From NCBI RefSeq assembly GCF_013376005.1, contig NZ_JABMJK010000012.1, positions 1 through 64,000 of the forward strand: a stretch of 64,000 nt of DNA, written 5' to 3'. This document shows positions 1 through 8,487 of this stretch, in pieces (position 1 is the first letter of the stretch; each line of letters begins with the position of its first letter). The notes under the pieces are model-generated. The model made no database searches. It saw nothing but the letters and a program-made list of their open reading frames with translations, and had not been told where the DNA came from. The position numbers were made by a program, and so were the translations under genes. The stretch comes from Duganella sp. SG902. GTDB lineage: Bacteria; Pseudomonadota; Gammaproteobacteria; Burkholderiales; Burkholderiaceae_D.

Positions 1-58
1 GCATGTGTAAGGCATGCCGCCAGCGTTCAATCTGAGCCAGGATCAAACTCTTTAGTTT
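1..58 (-). rRNA. rrs: 16S ribosomal RNA, 5' end only (partial)
   Basis: Read on the minus strand, the first bases of the window contain the universal 16S start GAGTTTGATCCTGGCTCAG, followed by ATTGAACGCTGGCGGCATGC, a stretch typical of betaproteobacterial 16S. Counting back eight bases from GAGTTTG, as in E. coli, puts the mature 5' end at about 58. The rest of the gene and operon lies outside the window to the left. Confidence 0.97.
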
Positions 59-176
59 AATCTCTGTTTGTGGTCATTTCTGACCAGGTTCGCTCTTACT
101 CAAAATACTGACAGTATTTCTTTGTTTGAGCATTTAATGCTTTTTGTTGCAGCACCAAATGCCCACACTTATCGAC

Positions 177-194
177 TGTTAATTTTTAAAGATC
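177..194 (-). promoter_or_regulatory. boxA-like antitermination site in the rRNA leader
   Basis: On the minus strand the leader reads GATCTTTAAAAATTAACAG, close to the boxA-type sequence (CTTTAAnAATT) in rRNA leaders, where NusB/NusE load to make RNA polymerase resist termination. It lies between the proposed promoter and the 16S start. The functional assignment rests on family knowledge. Confidence 0.6.
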
Positions 195-327
195 TTGTGC
201 AGCTCGCTGAGAAGCGTTTTGTTCATCAGCACAGAAGCGAGATTATGAAGCGTTTCGTTTATCTCGTCAACCCCTCGTTTCTTCATCGTTTCGCTTTGCA
301 GCGTTGCGGTGTTTCGCGAGGGACCGA

Positions 328-357
328 ACTATAGCAAAGCCTCCGACGGCTTGGCAA
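328..357 (-). promoter_or_regulatory. rRNA operon promoter
   Basis: On the minus strand, TTGCCA (357 to 352) and TATAGT (333 to 328) are separated by 18 bases, followed by a GC-rich discriminator (TCGGTCCCTCGCG). That is typical of stringently controlled rRNA promoters. Transcription would begin near 321, giving a leader of about 260 nt before 16S. The 59-471 stretch holds only this leader, the promoter and the upstream region of the next gene. Confidence 0.7.
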
Positions 358-471
358 GTACTTCCTTTCACTTTGCCGTCCAATCCCCGTTTTTTGCAGA
401 CTGTCGCAATCGCATGGCGCGCAAGGGCGTGGCTCGTTACACTTGCATCATGTTAAGTGTGAAAGCCGTTC

Positions 472-1779
472 ATGTTCCCTACGCCTAAAGTGCAAGACAC
501 CCTGAAGACCGCCGGCAGCCTGCTGCATCGCGGCTTTGATGCGACCGCCACCTGGGTCACCCAGCTGTCGTGGTGGAAGTTCCTGGTGTTTGCCGCCCTG
601 ATGCTGGCCGCCGGCTCCATCCTGCAGGACGAGCTGTTCTCCTCTGGTCCGGTACAGGACGAGATTGACCGCGGCGCGCACATGCAGAAGCGCAAGAGCG
701 GCGATACCAACATCCTGATCGACGACAGCGGCATCCACTTCAACCCGCGCGGCAAGATCCGCAACAAGAATAGCGAAGAAACCACCCCGCCGGTGGCGGC
801 GCCGGAAGCGCCCGAGGCGCCGGCGGCACCGGAAGCCCCCGAAGCCCCTGCTGCGCCGGCCAAATCCGGCAAATCCGGCACCGCCTCGGTCCCCGCGCTG
901 CCGACGTTGCCGGGTGAGGAAGTCCACATCGACCTGCCGCCGCAAATTGGCGAGGAACTGTCGAACGCGATTGAAGAAGCGGTGGACGATGCCGCCGAGC
1001 AGAAAGTGGCCCGCTACCACGGCCAAGCCTCCACCTGGTTCAAGAGCTTCATCACCCTGCTGGTGCTGGCCCTGTTCGGCACCAAGTTCCTGATGGGGAG
1101 TAAAAAACGCGCCGAGGCCGAAACCCAGACCGCCAACGCCGCCGCCGAGCGCGAATCCATGCAGCGCCAGCTGAGCGAAGCCAAGATGCAGATGATGCAG
1201 GCGCAAGTCGAGCCGCACTTCCTGTTCAACACCCTGGCCTCGGTCGAACACCTGATCGAGACCGATCCGCCGCGCGCTTCCGCCATGCAGCGCAGCCTGA
1301 TCAAATACCTGCGCGCGGTGTTGCCGCAAATGCGCGACAACGCCCTGATCACCAACCTCGGCCGCGAAGCCGACATGGTCGAGGCCTACCTCAACCTGCT
1401 GAAAATGCGCATGGAAGAGCGCCTGACGGTGGACTTCGACATCCCGGACGGCCTGCGCACCGCCGCCTTCCCGCCCATGATGCTGCAGTCAATGGTGGAA
1501 AACGCCATCAAGCACGGACTGGAAGGCAAGCCGGAAGGCGGCACCCTGAAGGTGCGCGCCGACGTGGCCCACAACAAGCTGCGCGTGATCGTCTCCGACA
1601 ACGGCCTCGGCTTCGGCGCCAAGCCCAGCGACGGCACCGGCCTCGGCCTGAGCAACATCCGCGAGCGCCTCAAGCTGCTGCACGGCGAGCAGGGCCAGTT
1701 GCTGATCGCCGCCAACAGCCCGAGCGGCGTGATCGTCACCATCGAAGTGCCCTACCAGTTGGCGGCGAAATCAAGTTAG
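472..1779 (+). CDS. LytS/AlgZ-type sensor histidine kinase
   Basis: Membrane sensor kinase of the His_kinase (PF06580) class that phosphorylates a LytTR response regulator. The 435-residue product has a membrane segment near residues 35-51, then a Pro/Ala/Glu-rich stretch (about 105-130, with APEAP-type repeats) in a presumably periplasmic loop, and a second membrane segment near 190-208. A short coiled coil leads to the phospho-acceptor box QVEPHFLFNTL (His249). The ATPase part shows the N-box MVENAIKHG (Asn344) and a glycine-rich DNGLGFG...GTGLGLSN stretch. The regulator gene follows 43 bases downstream, so the two form a pair. The stimulus is unknown. No strong ribosome site precedes the ATG. 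Confidence 0.9.
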   Translation: MFPTPKVQDTLKTAGSLLHRGFDATATWVTQLSWWKFLVFAALMLAAGSILQDELFSSGPVQDEIDRGAHMQKRKSGDTNILIDDSGIHFNPRGKIRNKNSEETTPPVAAPEAPEAPAAPEAPEAPAAPAKSGKSGTASVPALPTLPGEEVHIDLPPQIGEELSNAIEEAVDDAAEQKVARYHGQASTWFKSFITLLVLALFGTKFLMGSKKRAEAETQTANAAAERESMQRQLSEAKMQMMQAQVEPHFLFNTLASVEHLIETDPPRASAMQRSLIKYLRAVLPQMRDNALITNLGREADMVEAYLNLLKMRMEERLTVDFDIPDGLRTAAFPPMMLQSMVENAIKHGLEGKPEGGTLKVRADVAHNKLRVIVSDNGLGFGAKPSDGTGLGLSNIRERLKLLHGEQGQLLIAANSPSGVIVTIEVPYQLAAKSS

Positions 1780-1822
1780 AATTATTTAAACAATTATTTA
1801 GACAACCTCACACCCAAACACG

Positions 1823-2590
1823 ATGCCTACAGCAATCATTGCAGATGACGAACGTTTAATGCGCGACCAGTTGCGCATGCGCCTGGGCCAGGTCTGGCCC
1901 GAGCTGGAAATTCTCGGCGAAGCCAAGAACGGCGACGAGGCCATCGAGCTGGTCGACCAGCTCAAGCCGGACTTCACCTTCCTCGACATCCGCATGCCGG
2001 GCAAGACCGGCATGGAGGCGGCCGCCATCATCGGCAACAAGAGCAACATCGTGTTCGTGACCGCCTACGACGCCTACGCCGTGGAGGCGTTCGAGCGCGG
2101 CGCCATCGACTACGTGCTGAAACCACCCGAGCAGGAGCGCCTGCAGATCACGGTCGAGCGCCTGAAAGGCCGCCTGAACAAGCCGGCCGCCGCCGGCGAC
2201 GTCAACGCCAGCGTGACCGCCATGCTGGCCCAGCTGACCGAGAAAATCGCCGCGCCCAAGCCGCAGCACCTGCAGTGGATCCAGGCCAGCATCGGCCAGG
2301 ACCTGCGCATGATACCGGTCGAGGAAATCCTGTTCTTCCGCTCGGACGAAAAATACACCTGCGTGCAGACCGAGAAATACGAGGCGCTGATCCGCAAGCC
2401 GGTGCGCGACCTGGCCGAGGAGCTGGACCCGGCGCTGTTCTGGCAAATCCACCGCGCCACCCTGGTCAACGTCAACGCCATCGAGGGCGTGACGCGCGAC
2501 ATCCGCGGCCGCCACCTGGTGATGATCAAGGGCCGCTCCGACAAGCTGGAAGTCAGCCGCAGCTTCCTGCATCTGTTCAAGCAGATGTAA
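1823..2590 (+). CDS. LytTR-family response regulator
   Basis: Cognate regulator of the kinase just upstream. The receiver domain fills residues 1-120: acidic pair Asp8-Asp9, phospho-acceptor Asp55 in FLDIRMPG, a Thr in FVTAYD and a Lys in YVLKPP. A linker of about 30 residues leads to a LytTR DNA-binding domain at about 150-255, marked by EILFFRSDEKYTCV and FWQIHRATLVNV. Length (255 aa) is normal for the AlgR/LytR class. Such proteins bind paired direct repeats about two helical turns apart. Target genes cannot be named from this sequence. Confidence 0.92.
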   Translation: MPTAIIADDERLMRDQLRMRLGQVWPELEILGEAKNGDEAIELVDQLKPDFTFLDIRMPGKTGMEAAAIIGNKSNIVFVTAYDAYAVEAFERGAIDYVLKPPEQERLQITVERLKGRLNKPAAAGDVNASVTAMLAQLTEKIAAPKPQHLQWIQASIGQDLRMIPVEEILFFRSDEKYTCVQTEKYEALIRKPVRDLAEELDPALFWQIHRATLVNVNAIEGVTRDIRGRHLVMIKGRSDKLEVSRSFLHLFKQM

Positions 2591-2632
2591 ACGCCTGAGT
2601 TACATCAACGTCCCTGCCGGACGGCTGAATTA

Positions 2633-2672
2633 GTGTGACTCCAGGCGGCCCGTTGGCCGCATGGAGTCACAC
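2633..2672. repeat. 40-bp hairpin at the start of the PAS kinase gene
   Basis: GTGTGACTCCA (2633-2643) and TGGAGTCACAC (2662-2672) are perfect inverted 11-mers. Between them GCGGCC and GGCCGC pair around a CGTT loop. Only one G-A mismatch interrupts a 17-bp stem. No T-run follows, so it is a poor intrinsic terminator. It covers the first possible ATG (2661) and ends one base before the second (2673). It may be an operator or a translation-control hairpin. Confidence 0.75.
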
Positions 2673-3833
2673 ATGGGCCGCCGCCTTCCCCCGCTTCTGC
2701 TGATCGCCGCGCTGGCGCTGACCGCGCGCCTGTCGTGGCGCATGGGCTGGTCCTGCGCGCGCGCCGCCGCCAACACCCGGCGCAGCCGCGGCATCATCCA
2801 ACACGCCACCGACGCCATCATTTCCACCGACGAGCACCAGCGCATCCTGCAGGTCAACCCGTCGGCGGCCGTCATGTTCGACACCACCGCGCAAGCCATG
2901 CAGGGCGCCTCGCTGGCGCAATACATTCCGCGCGACCAGCGCCAGCGCGCGCCCAACGGCGCCGAACAATACTTCGGCGCCACCGGCATCCGCATGCGCG
3001 CCAAGGGCCGCCGCACCAGCGACTACGCCGTGACCGGACTCAAGGCCGGCGGCCAGCACTTCCCGCTCGAAGGCAGCATTTCCTCGCTGAGCGAGAACGG
3101 CAAGCGCATCTACACCATCATCCTGCGCGACATCACCGAGCGCAAACAGGTGCAGGAGCGGCTCGAGCAATCGTATTCACAGCTGCGCGAGCTGTCGGCG
3201 GCGCTGCAAACCATCCGCGAGGAAGAACGCAAGCACATCGCGCGCGAGCTGCACGACGACCTGGGCCAACTGCTGGCCACGCTGCGCGGCGACCTGGCGC
3301 TGCTGCAACGGCACAGCGGCAACAGCGCCGCCGCGCGCAAGCTGCAAAAAGGCATGGATGAGCTGCTGATGTCGGCCATCACCTCGCTGCGGCGCATCGC
3401 CAGCAACCTGCGGCCGCGGGCGCTGGATGAAGGGGGGCTGTATTTCGCGCTGGAGAGCTTGCGCCACGATTTTGAAACGCGCAACGACATCCGCTGCACG
3501 CTGGACGCCAACGAGGAGGAGTTGATCCTGGACGATGCCTACAGCACCGCCATCTTCCGCATCGCGCAGGAAGCGCTGACCAACATCACGCGCCACGCCG
3601 AGGCGCGCAAGGTGGCGTTGTCGCTGTACCGCAAGGACGGGGCCTTGCACATCACCATCCATGACGATGGCCGCGGCATCGCCGAGCAGGACATGGACAA
3701 AGCCTCGTCCTTCGGCCTGATCGGGATGCGCGAGCGCGTCTGGGCGCTCGATGGCGATATCGCCATCGTCAGCGACGGCGGCACGCGGATCATGATCCGC
3801 CTGCCACTGCCGCAAACCGATCAGAACGCGTGA
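2661..3833 (+). CDS. PAS-domain sensor histidine kinase, NarX/DegS class (orphan)
   Basis: The 390-residue protein has a short hydrophobic N-terminus (about residues 9-22), one PAS domain (about 45-160, ending in the usual LRDITERKQ), a coiled coil, and a HisKA_3 dimerisation/phosphotransfer region with ERKHIARELHDDLGQ (His198). A C-terminal HATPase_c domain shows EALTNITRHA and DDGRGI. Kinases of this class signal to NarL/FixJ-type regulators, but none is adjacent; the upstream regulator is LytTR-type. The start is uncertain: ATG 2661 lies inside a 40-bp hairpin, ATG 2673 lies just after it, and neither has a clear ribosome site. The 3' end overlaps the convergent porin gene by 13 bases. Confidence 0.88.
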   Translation: MESHMGRRLPPLLLIAALALTARLSWRMGWSCARAAANTRRSRGIIQHATDAIISTDEHQRILQVNPSAAVMFDTTAQAMQGASLAQYIPRDQRQRAPNGAEQYFGATGIRMRAKGRRTSDYAVTGLKAGGQHFPLEGSISSLSENGKRIYTIILRDITERKQVQERLEQSYSQLRELSAALQTIREEERKHIARELHDDLGQLLATLRGDLALLQRHSGNSAAARKLQKGMDELLMSAITSLRRIASNLRPRALDEGGLYFALESLRHDFETRNDIRCTLDANEEELILDDAYSTAIFRIAQEALTNITRHAEARKVALSLYRKDGALHITIHDDGRGIAEQDMDKASSFGLIGMRERVWALDGDIAIVSDGGTRIMIRLPLPQTDQNA

Positions 3834-4906
3834 CGAATGCCCAGGTTGAAGGCTTTGTCGCCGCTACCGGCTTCGTTGTTGTTGCCAACGGTGTAGCCGG
3901 CGCCGTTCTTGTTCTTGATCTTGGCGTAGGCGACGTAGGCGCCGGTACGCTTGGACAGCGAGTACAGGTAGCCCAGCGCCCACTGGTCGGCGTCCTGGTT
4001 GTTGACGGTCTTGTCGTTCTTGCGGATGTACGACGCCATCACGGTGCCATTGCCGGCCGGGATTTGCGCGCCGATCAGCCAGTCGTTGCTGTCCAGGCTA
4101 GGCTTCGGCGCCACGGTGTAGCCGTAGGCGTTGGCGACCGGGATCTGGGCGCTGTTCACGCCTTTGTTGGCGCCGTAGGCGAAGTAAGCCTTGACCACCT
4201 GGAAGTCATAGTTGGCGGCGAACATGGTGGTGCGGCCGGTGTCCTGGATCTTGGCCGGGGTGGCGCCCACCGCGGCGGTGTCGTTGTTCTTGTTGTTGTA
4301 TACCAGGCGCGCGTTCAGCGGGCCTTGCGCGAAGTTCAGGCCGAAGCCGAACTGGCGGCCGGCGGTCGAGCTGCCAGCCTGCTCGCCCAGGGCGTACAGG
4401 GCGTCGGCGCTGAAGCCCTCCATCACCGGGGTCGAGTACACCAGCGCGTTGCTGACGCGGGTGTTGGCGCCGGCCGACGGGAACAGGTTCTTGATCGAAC
4501 CGGCATAGCCGGCGCCGAACGGGTCGGCCACCTGGCTTTGCGCCAGGTACAGCGGGGTGTACTGGCGGCCGATGGTCAACTGGCCGGCATCCTTGCTTTT
4601 CAGGCCGACGAAGGCCTGGCGGTTGAAGATGGTGTTGGCGCTGTCCAGCGCGCCGTCGTCGGCCTTGAAGCCGGTTTCCAAGGTGAAGATCGCCGACAGG
4701 CCGCTGCCCAGGTCTTCCGTGCCCTTGAAGCCGATGCGCGACTGGCCGCCGATGCCGCTGGTCACTTTGGTCAGCGAACCGGCCGCACCGCCGCGCTCGC
4801 TAACGATGCCGGCGTCCACCAGGCCGTAGATCGTTACGTTCGATTGAGCTTGTGCCTGTGCGGCGAAGCCGCCGATGATCAATGCTGCCAGAGTAAGTTT
4901 TTTCAC
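3821..4906 (-). CDS. Outer-membrane porin, Burkholderiales general porin type
   Basis: Trimeric beta-barrel diffusion channel of the Gram-negative porin family (Porin_4 / OmpC-like). The product is 361 aa. It has a clear Sec signal peptide cleaved after AQAQA, a mature start SNVTIYGLVDAG typical of Burkholderiales porins, a KGTEDLGSGLSAIFTLE strand pair, the loop-3 region around RQYTPLYLAQ, and the C-terminal strand ending ...LGIRHAF. A final Phe is needed for recognition by the Bam machinery. The gene is monocistronic; 124 AT-rich bases upstream must hold its promoter, though no convincing boxes stood out. Its last 13 bases are antisense to the end of the PAS kinase gene. Confidence 0.95.
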   Translation of the reverse strand: MKKLTLAALIIGGFAAQAQAQSNVTIYGLVDAGIVSERGGAAGSLTKVTSGIGGQSRIGFKGTEDLGSGLSAIFTLETGFKADDGALDSANTIFNRQAFVGLKSKDAGQLTIGRQYTPLYLAQSQVADPFGAGYAGSIKNLFPSAGANTRVSNALVYSTPVMEGFSADALYALGEQAGSSTAGRQFGFGLNFAQGPLNARLVYNNKNNDTAAVGATPAKIQDTGRTTMFAANYDFQVVKAYFAYGANKGVNSAQIPVANAYGYTVAPKPSLDSNDWLIGAQIPAGNGTVMASYIRKNDKTVNNQDADQWALGYLYSLSKRTGAYVAYAKIKNKNGAGYTVGNNNEAGSGDKAFNLGIRHAF

Positions 4907-5030
4907 TTGATGTTCTCTACTGAAGGTTGATAGAAACTGCGTGTTGATTCCACGGCCGGAATCATGCCTATCAATTACTTCAACAATGTGACAAACATCA
5001 TTTGTTGTAAATCAACATCAAGCTTGCAAG

Positions 5031-5684
5031 TTATTTAAGGCGGCAGCTCAGCAGGTAGTAGTACTCGAGACGCTCGATGCGGATCTGCCTGGCGTGGTTG
5101 GCGAACCGCTTGCGCAGCGTGCTGTCGGTCAGGTAATTCTTCATGATCTCGTAGCGCTCGCCGTCGTCGGCGGTGACGATCTGGAAGGTGTTGCCCTCCG
5201 CATCGGTGCGGGCGATCACGGTGGAGTTGCCGTCCACATAGGATTCATCGAGGATCACCAGCAGGATATCCTTGCCCAGCTTGGCGCGCAGGGTCTTCAG
5301 GTATTTTTCCTGGTCCTCGCGGCGCACGTGGCACCACAGGTTGCCGATGAACACGGCGGTGTACCGGCCTTCCATGCCGTCCGGCAGGTTGAAGGCGTCC
5401 AGCAGGCCGAAGGTGACCACGTCCTCGTCCAGGCCGCGGGTTTCGGCCAGGTCCAGCATTTCCTGCGAGATATCGGTGGCGTAGACCGATTCGGCGGTTT
5501 CCGAGATCAGGTCGGTCCAGTAGGCGGTGCCGCAGCCCAGCTCCAGCACCCTGTGGTCCTGGAACAGCTCGGCGACCATTTCCTGCAGATCGTCCAGGTC
5601 GTCGTAGCGCTCTTCCTGGGCGTAGACCTGGTCGTAGTTGTCCGCGTTGACGGCGTAATATTGTGTCAACTGGTTGGTAATCAT
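5031..5684 (-). CDS. SAM-dependent class I methyltransferase
   Basis: Small (217 aa) soluble protein with a Rossmann-type methyltransferase fold. Motif I is VLELGCGTAYWTDLI (about 46-60). An acidic residue after the second strand (VYATDISQEML) binds the SAM ribose, and a motif IV-like strand is AVFIGNLWCHV. The substrate cannot be deduced. It starts 14 bases after the cysB stop on the same strand, so it is probably co-transcribed with cysB and may act on a sulfur-related or unrelated small molecule. Confidence 0.82.
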   Translation of the reverse strand: MITNQLTQYYAVNADNYDQVYAQEERYDDLDDLQEMVAELFQDHRVLELGCGTAYWTDLISETAESVYATDISQEMLDLAETRGLDEDVVTFGLLDAFNLPDGMEGRYTAVFIGNLWCHVRREDQEKYLKTLRAKLGKDILLVILDESYVDGNSTVIARTDAEGNTFQIVTADDGERYEIMKNYLTDSTLRKRFANHARQIRIERLEYYYLLSCRLK

Positions 5685-5697
5685 GATGATGCTTTCT

Positions 5698-6639
5698 TTA
5701 TAGTTCGTAGTTTTCTTTTTCGCCGCTCATGGCCTGCTCGATCAACTTGCGGTTGAGCGTCGGCGTCAGCAGTTCGATAAAGGTGTAAATATAACTGCGC
5801 AGGTAGGCGCCCTGCTTGACCGCCACCCGCGACACGTTCATGCCGAACAGATGGCCCACGGGGATGGCGCGCAGGTTCTTGTCGCGCTCCGGATCGAAGG
5901 CCATGCCGGCGATGATGCCTATCCCCATGCCCAGTTCCACGTAGGTCTTGATGACGTCGGCGTCGATGGCTTCCAGCAGCACGTCCAGCTTCAAGCCGCG
6001 CAGCGAGAACGCGTGGTCGATCTTGCTGCGGCCGGCAAAGGCGCCATCATACGTGATGATGGGGAAAGCCGCGATCTCTTCCAGCGTCGGCTGCTTGTTG
6101 CGCAGCAGCGGATGGTCGGGCGGCACCACCACCACATGCTCCCACTGATAGCATGGCAAAGTGACAAGTCCGGTCACGCCGGCGATCGACTCGGTGGCGA
6201 TGCACAGGTCGGCCTGGTCGCGCTGCACCATCTCGGCGATCTGCTGCGGATTGCCTTGCAACAAAGACAATCTTACTTTTGGGAATTTCTGCATGAACGC
6301 CTGCACCACCTTGGGCAGCGTGTAGCGCGCCTGGGTGTGGGTGGTGGCGATGGTGAAGCTGCCGCTGTCCTGGGCCGCGTACTCCTTGCCGATGCGCTTC
6401 AGGCTGTCGATTTCCTGCATAATCAACTCCACCGACTCCAGCACCAGCCGCCCCGGCTCCGTCAGGCCGCGGATACGCTTGCCGTGCCGGGTGAAGATAT
6501 CGACCCCCAGTTCCTCCTCCAGCTCGATAATCGCCTTGGACACGCCCGGCTGCGAGGTAAATAGCGCCTTGGCGGCGTCGGTCAGGTTGTAGTTCTGGCG
6601 TACTGCTTCGCGCACGAAGCGCAACTGGTGAAGGTTCAT
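5698..6639 (-). CDS. cysB: CysB-type LysR regulator of sulfur assimilation
   Basis: LysR-type regulator that activates sulfate assimilation genes when sulfur is limiting, classically with O-/N-acetylserine as inducer. The 313-residue protein has the N-terminal winged helix (MNLHQLRFVREAV...TSQPGVSKAIIELEEELG) characteristic of the CysB/Cbl subgroup, a long linker helix and a periplasmic-binding-protein-like effector domain with TTHTQARYTLP, the CysB signature. It is divergent from cysI across 153 bases, the normal place for a CysB-controlled promoter, and is followed by a methyltransferase. CysB versus Cbl cannot be settled by sequence alone; its location next to the reductase genes favours CysB. 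Confidence 0.93.
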   Translation of the reverse strand: MNLHQLRFVREAVRQNYNLTDAAKALFTSQPGVSKAIIELEEELGVDIFTRHGKRIRGLTEPGRLVLESVELIMQEIDSLKRIGKEYAAQDSGSFTIATTHTQARYTLPKVVQAFMQKFPKVRLSLLQGNPQQIAEMVQRDQADLCIATESIAGVTGLVTLPCYQWEHVVVVPPDHPLLRNKQPTLEEIAAFPIITYDGAFAGRSKIDHAFSLRGLKLDVLLEAIDADVIKTYVELGMGIGIIAGMAFDPERDKNLRAIPVGHLFGMNVSRVAVKQGAYLRSYIYTFIELLTPTLNRKLIEQAMSGEKENYEL

Positions 6640-6792
6640 TGCAGGTCTTGGCCCATCTTAAAATTATTAGCTTCCATGCTTATGCCCAATCCTTATATAA
6701 GCAAATAAAGACTAAGTCGTATGGAATAAAGACGAAGTTTATTACTATTAGCGCTAGTTTGGGGAATCAGCGACTATCCAGGAAGAATATTC
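6640..6792. promoter_or_regulatory. Divergent cysB / cysI control region
   Basis: This 153-bp gap is clearly AT-rich against the flanking genes (for example the stretch 6655-6755). It must hold both the cysI-operon promoter and the cysB promoter. CysB sites are poorly conserved, so no operator can be pinned down by eye. The AT-rich half-sites around AATAAAGAC, which occurs twice (near 6705 and 6726), are the best candidates. Confidence 0.5.
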
Positions 6793-8487
6793 ATGTATCA
6801 ATACGACCAGTTTGACCACCTCATCATCCGTGAGCGCATCGCCCAGTACCGCGACCAGGTACGCCGCCGCCTGGCCGATGAGCTGACCGAAGCCGAATTC
6901 CTGCCGTTGCGCCTGCAAAACGGCCTGTACATGCAGCGTCACGCCTACATGCTCCGTATTGCCGTGCCTTACGGTTTGCTGGCAAGCAAGCAAATGCGTA
7001 TGTTCGCACATATCGCCCGCAAATACGACCGCGGCTACGGTCACTTCACCACCCGTCAAAACATCCAGTTTAACTGGGTTGAGCTGGAACAGACCCCCGA
7101 CATCCTGACCGACCTGGCGTCGGTGGAGATGCACGCCATCCAGACCTCGGGCAACTGCATCCGCAACACCACCTCCGACCCGTACGCCGGCGTGGCCGCC
7201 GACGAGATCATCGATCCGCGCCCGTACGCCGAGGTGCTGCGCCAGTGGTCGACCTTCCACCCGGAATTCATCGCCCTGCCGCGCAAATTCAAGGTCGCCA
7301 TCAACGGCGCCGTGGAGGACCGCGCCGCCATCGCGATTCACGACATCGGCCTGACCGTGGTGCGCAACGAGGCCGGCGAGATCGGCTTCAAGTTCATGGT
7401 CGGCGGCGGCATGGGCCGCACCCCGATCATCGGCAGCGTGATCCGCGAGTTCCTGCCATGGCGGCACCTGCTGACCTACACCGAGGCCGTGATGCGCGTG
7501 TATAACCAGTACGGCCGCCGCGACAACAAGTACAAGGCCCGCATCAAGATCCTGCTGAAAGCCATCGGCGTGGAAGAATTCGCCCGTCAGGTCGAGGAGG
7601 AATGGGCCGACCTGAAAGATGGTCCGGAAACCCTGACCGTGGAAGAGATGCAGCGCGTGATCGACTACTTCCAGCCGCCGGCCTACAAAACGCTGGAGGA
7701 CAGCGACGTGGTGGCCGCGCAAGCCGGCAACAAGGCCTTCGCCAACTGGGTCAACCGCAACGTCAAGCCGCACAAGGTGCCGGGCTACGCGGCCGTGGTG
7801 CTGTCGCTGAAGAAGACCGGTGTGCCGCCGGGCGATGCCACCGCCGAGCAGATGGATTTCATGGCCGACCTGGCGGACCGTTACAGCTTCGGCGAGCTGC
7901 GCGTCACCCACGAACAGAACGTCGTGCTGGCCGACGTCGAGCAGTCGCAATTGTTCGCGCTGTGGCAGGAAGCCAAGGCGCACGGCCTGGCGACGCCAAA
8001 TATCGGCCTGCTGAACGACATGATCTGCTGCCCTGGCGGCGACTTCTGCTCGCTGGCCAACGCCAAGTCGATCCCGATCGCCGCCGCCATCGCCGAGCGT
8101 TTCGACAATCTCGACTTCCAGCACGACATCGGCGAGATCGAGCTGAATATCTCCGGCTGCATCAACGCCTGCGGCCACCACCACGTCGGCAATATCGGCG
8201 TGCTGGGCGTGGACAAGGACGGCAGCGAATGGTATCAGGTGTCGATCGGCGGCGCGCAAGGCAACAACGCCGCCATCGGCAAGATCATCGGCCCGTCGTT
8301 CTCCGCGCTGCAAATGCCGGAAGTGATCGACCGCCTGCTGCAGGTCTACCTGCGCGACCGTTTTGAGGGTGAGACCTTCGCCGAATGCGTGGCACGCATC
8401 GGTGTCGCCCCGTTCAAGGAATTTGTGTACGCCACGCCGATCGCCGAAAAGGGCGGCCGCCTGGTTGGAGAGGATGAATATGTCTAA
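6793..8487 (+). CDS. cysI: Sulfite reductase hemoprotein (nitrite/sulfite reductase family)
   Basis: Reduces sulfite to sulfide with six electrons using a siroheme coupled to a [4Fe-4S] cluster. The 564-residue protein shows the two-fold ferredoxin-like/siroheme repeats (GHFTTRQNIQFNWV in the first, LRVTHEQNVVLADV in the second). The cluster cysteines fit C-x5-C...C-x3-C: Cys413 and Cys419 in CCPGGDFC, Cys456 and Cys460 in SGCINACG. The family includes nitrite reductases, but position at the head of cys genes and next to cysB makes sulfite the likely substrate. No flavoprotein partner (cysJ) is present here, so the electron donor is unknown, perhaps ferredoxin or the DUF934 protein's context. 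It overlaps the next gene by 8 bases. Confidence 0.93.
   Translation: MYQYDQFDHLIIRERIAQYRDQVRRRLADELTEAEFLPLRLQNGLYMQRHAYMLRIAVPYGLLASKQMRMFAHIARKYDRGYGHFTTRQNIQFNWVELEQTPDILTDLASVEMHAIQTSGNCIRNTTSDPYAGVAADEIIDPRPYAEVLRQWSTFHPEFIALPRKFKVAINGAVEDRAAIAIHDIGLTVVRNEAGEIGFKFMVGGGMGRTPIIGSVIREFLPWRHLLTYTEAVMRVYNQYGRRDNKYKARIKILLKAIGVEEFARQVEEEWADLKDGPETLTVEEMQRVIDYFQPPAYKTLEDSDVVAAQAGNKAFANWVNRNVKPHKVPGYAAVVLSLKKTGVPPGDATAEQMDFMADLADRYSFGELRVTHEQNVVLADVEQSQLFALWQEAKAHGLATPNIGLLNDMICCPGGDFCSLANAKSIPIAAAIAERFDNLDFQHDIGEIELNISGCINACGHHHVGNIGVLGVDKDGSEWYQVSIGGAQGNNAAIGKIIGPSFSALQMPEVIDRLLQVYLRDRFEGETFAECVARIGVAPFKEFVYATPIAEKGGRLVGEDEYV

Noticed and set aside
68-334. An 88-codon frame in the rRNA leader
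   Set aside because: The stretch is explained by the rRNA leader, boxA-like site and promoter on the other strand.
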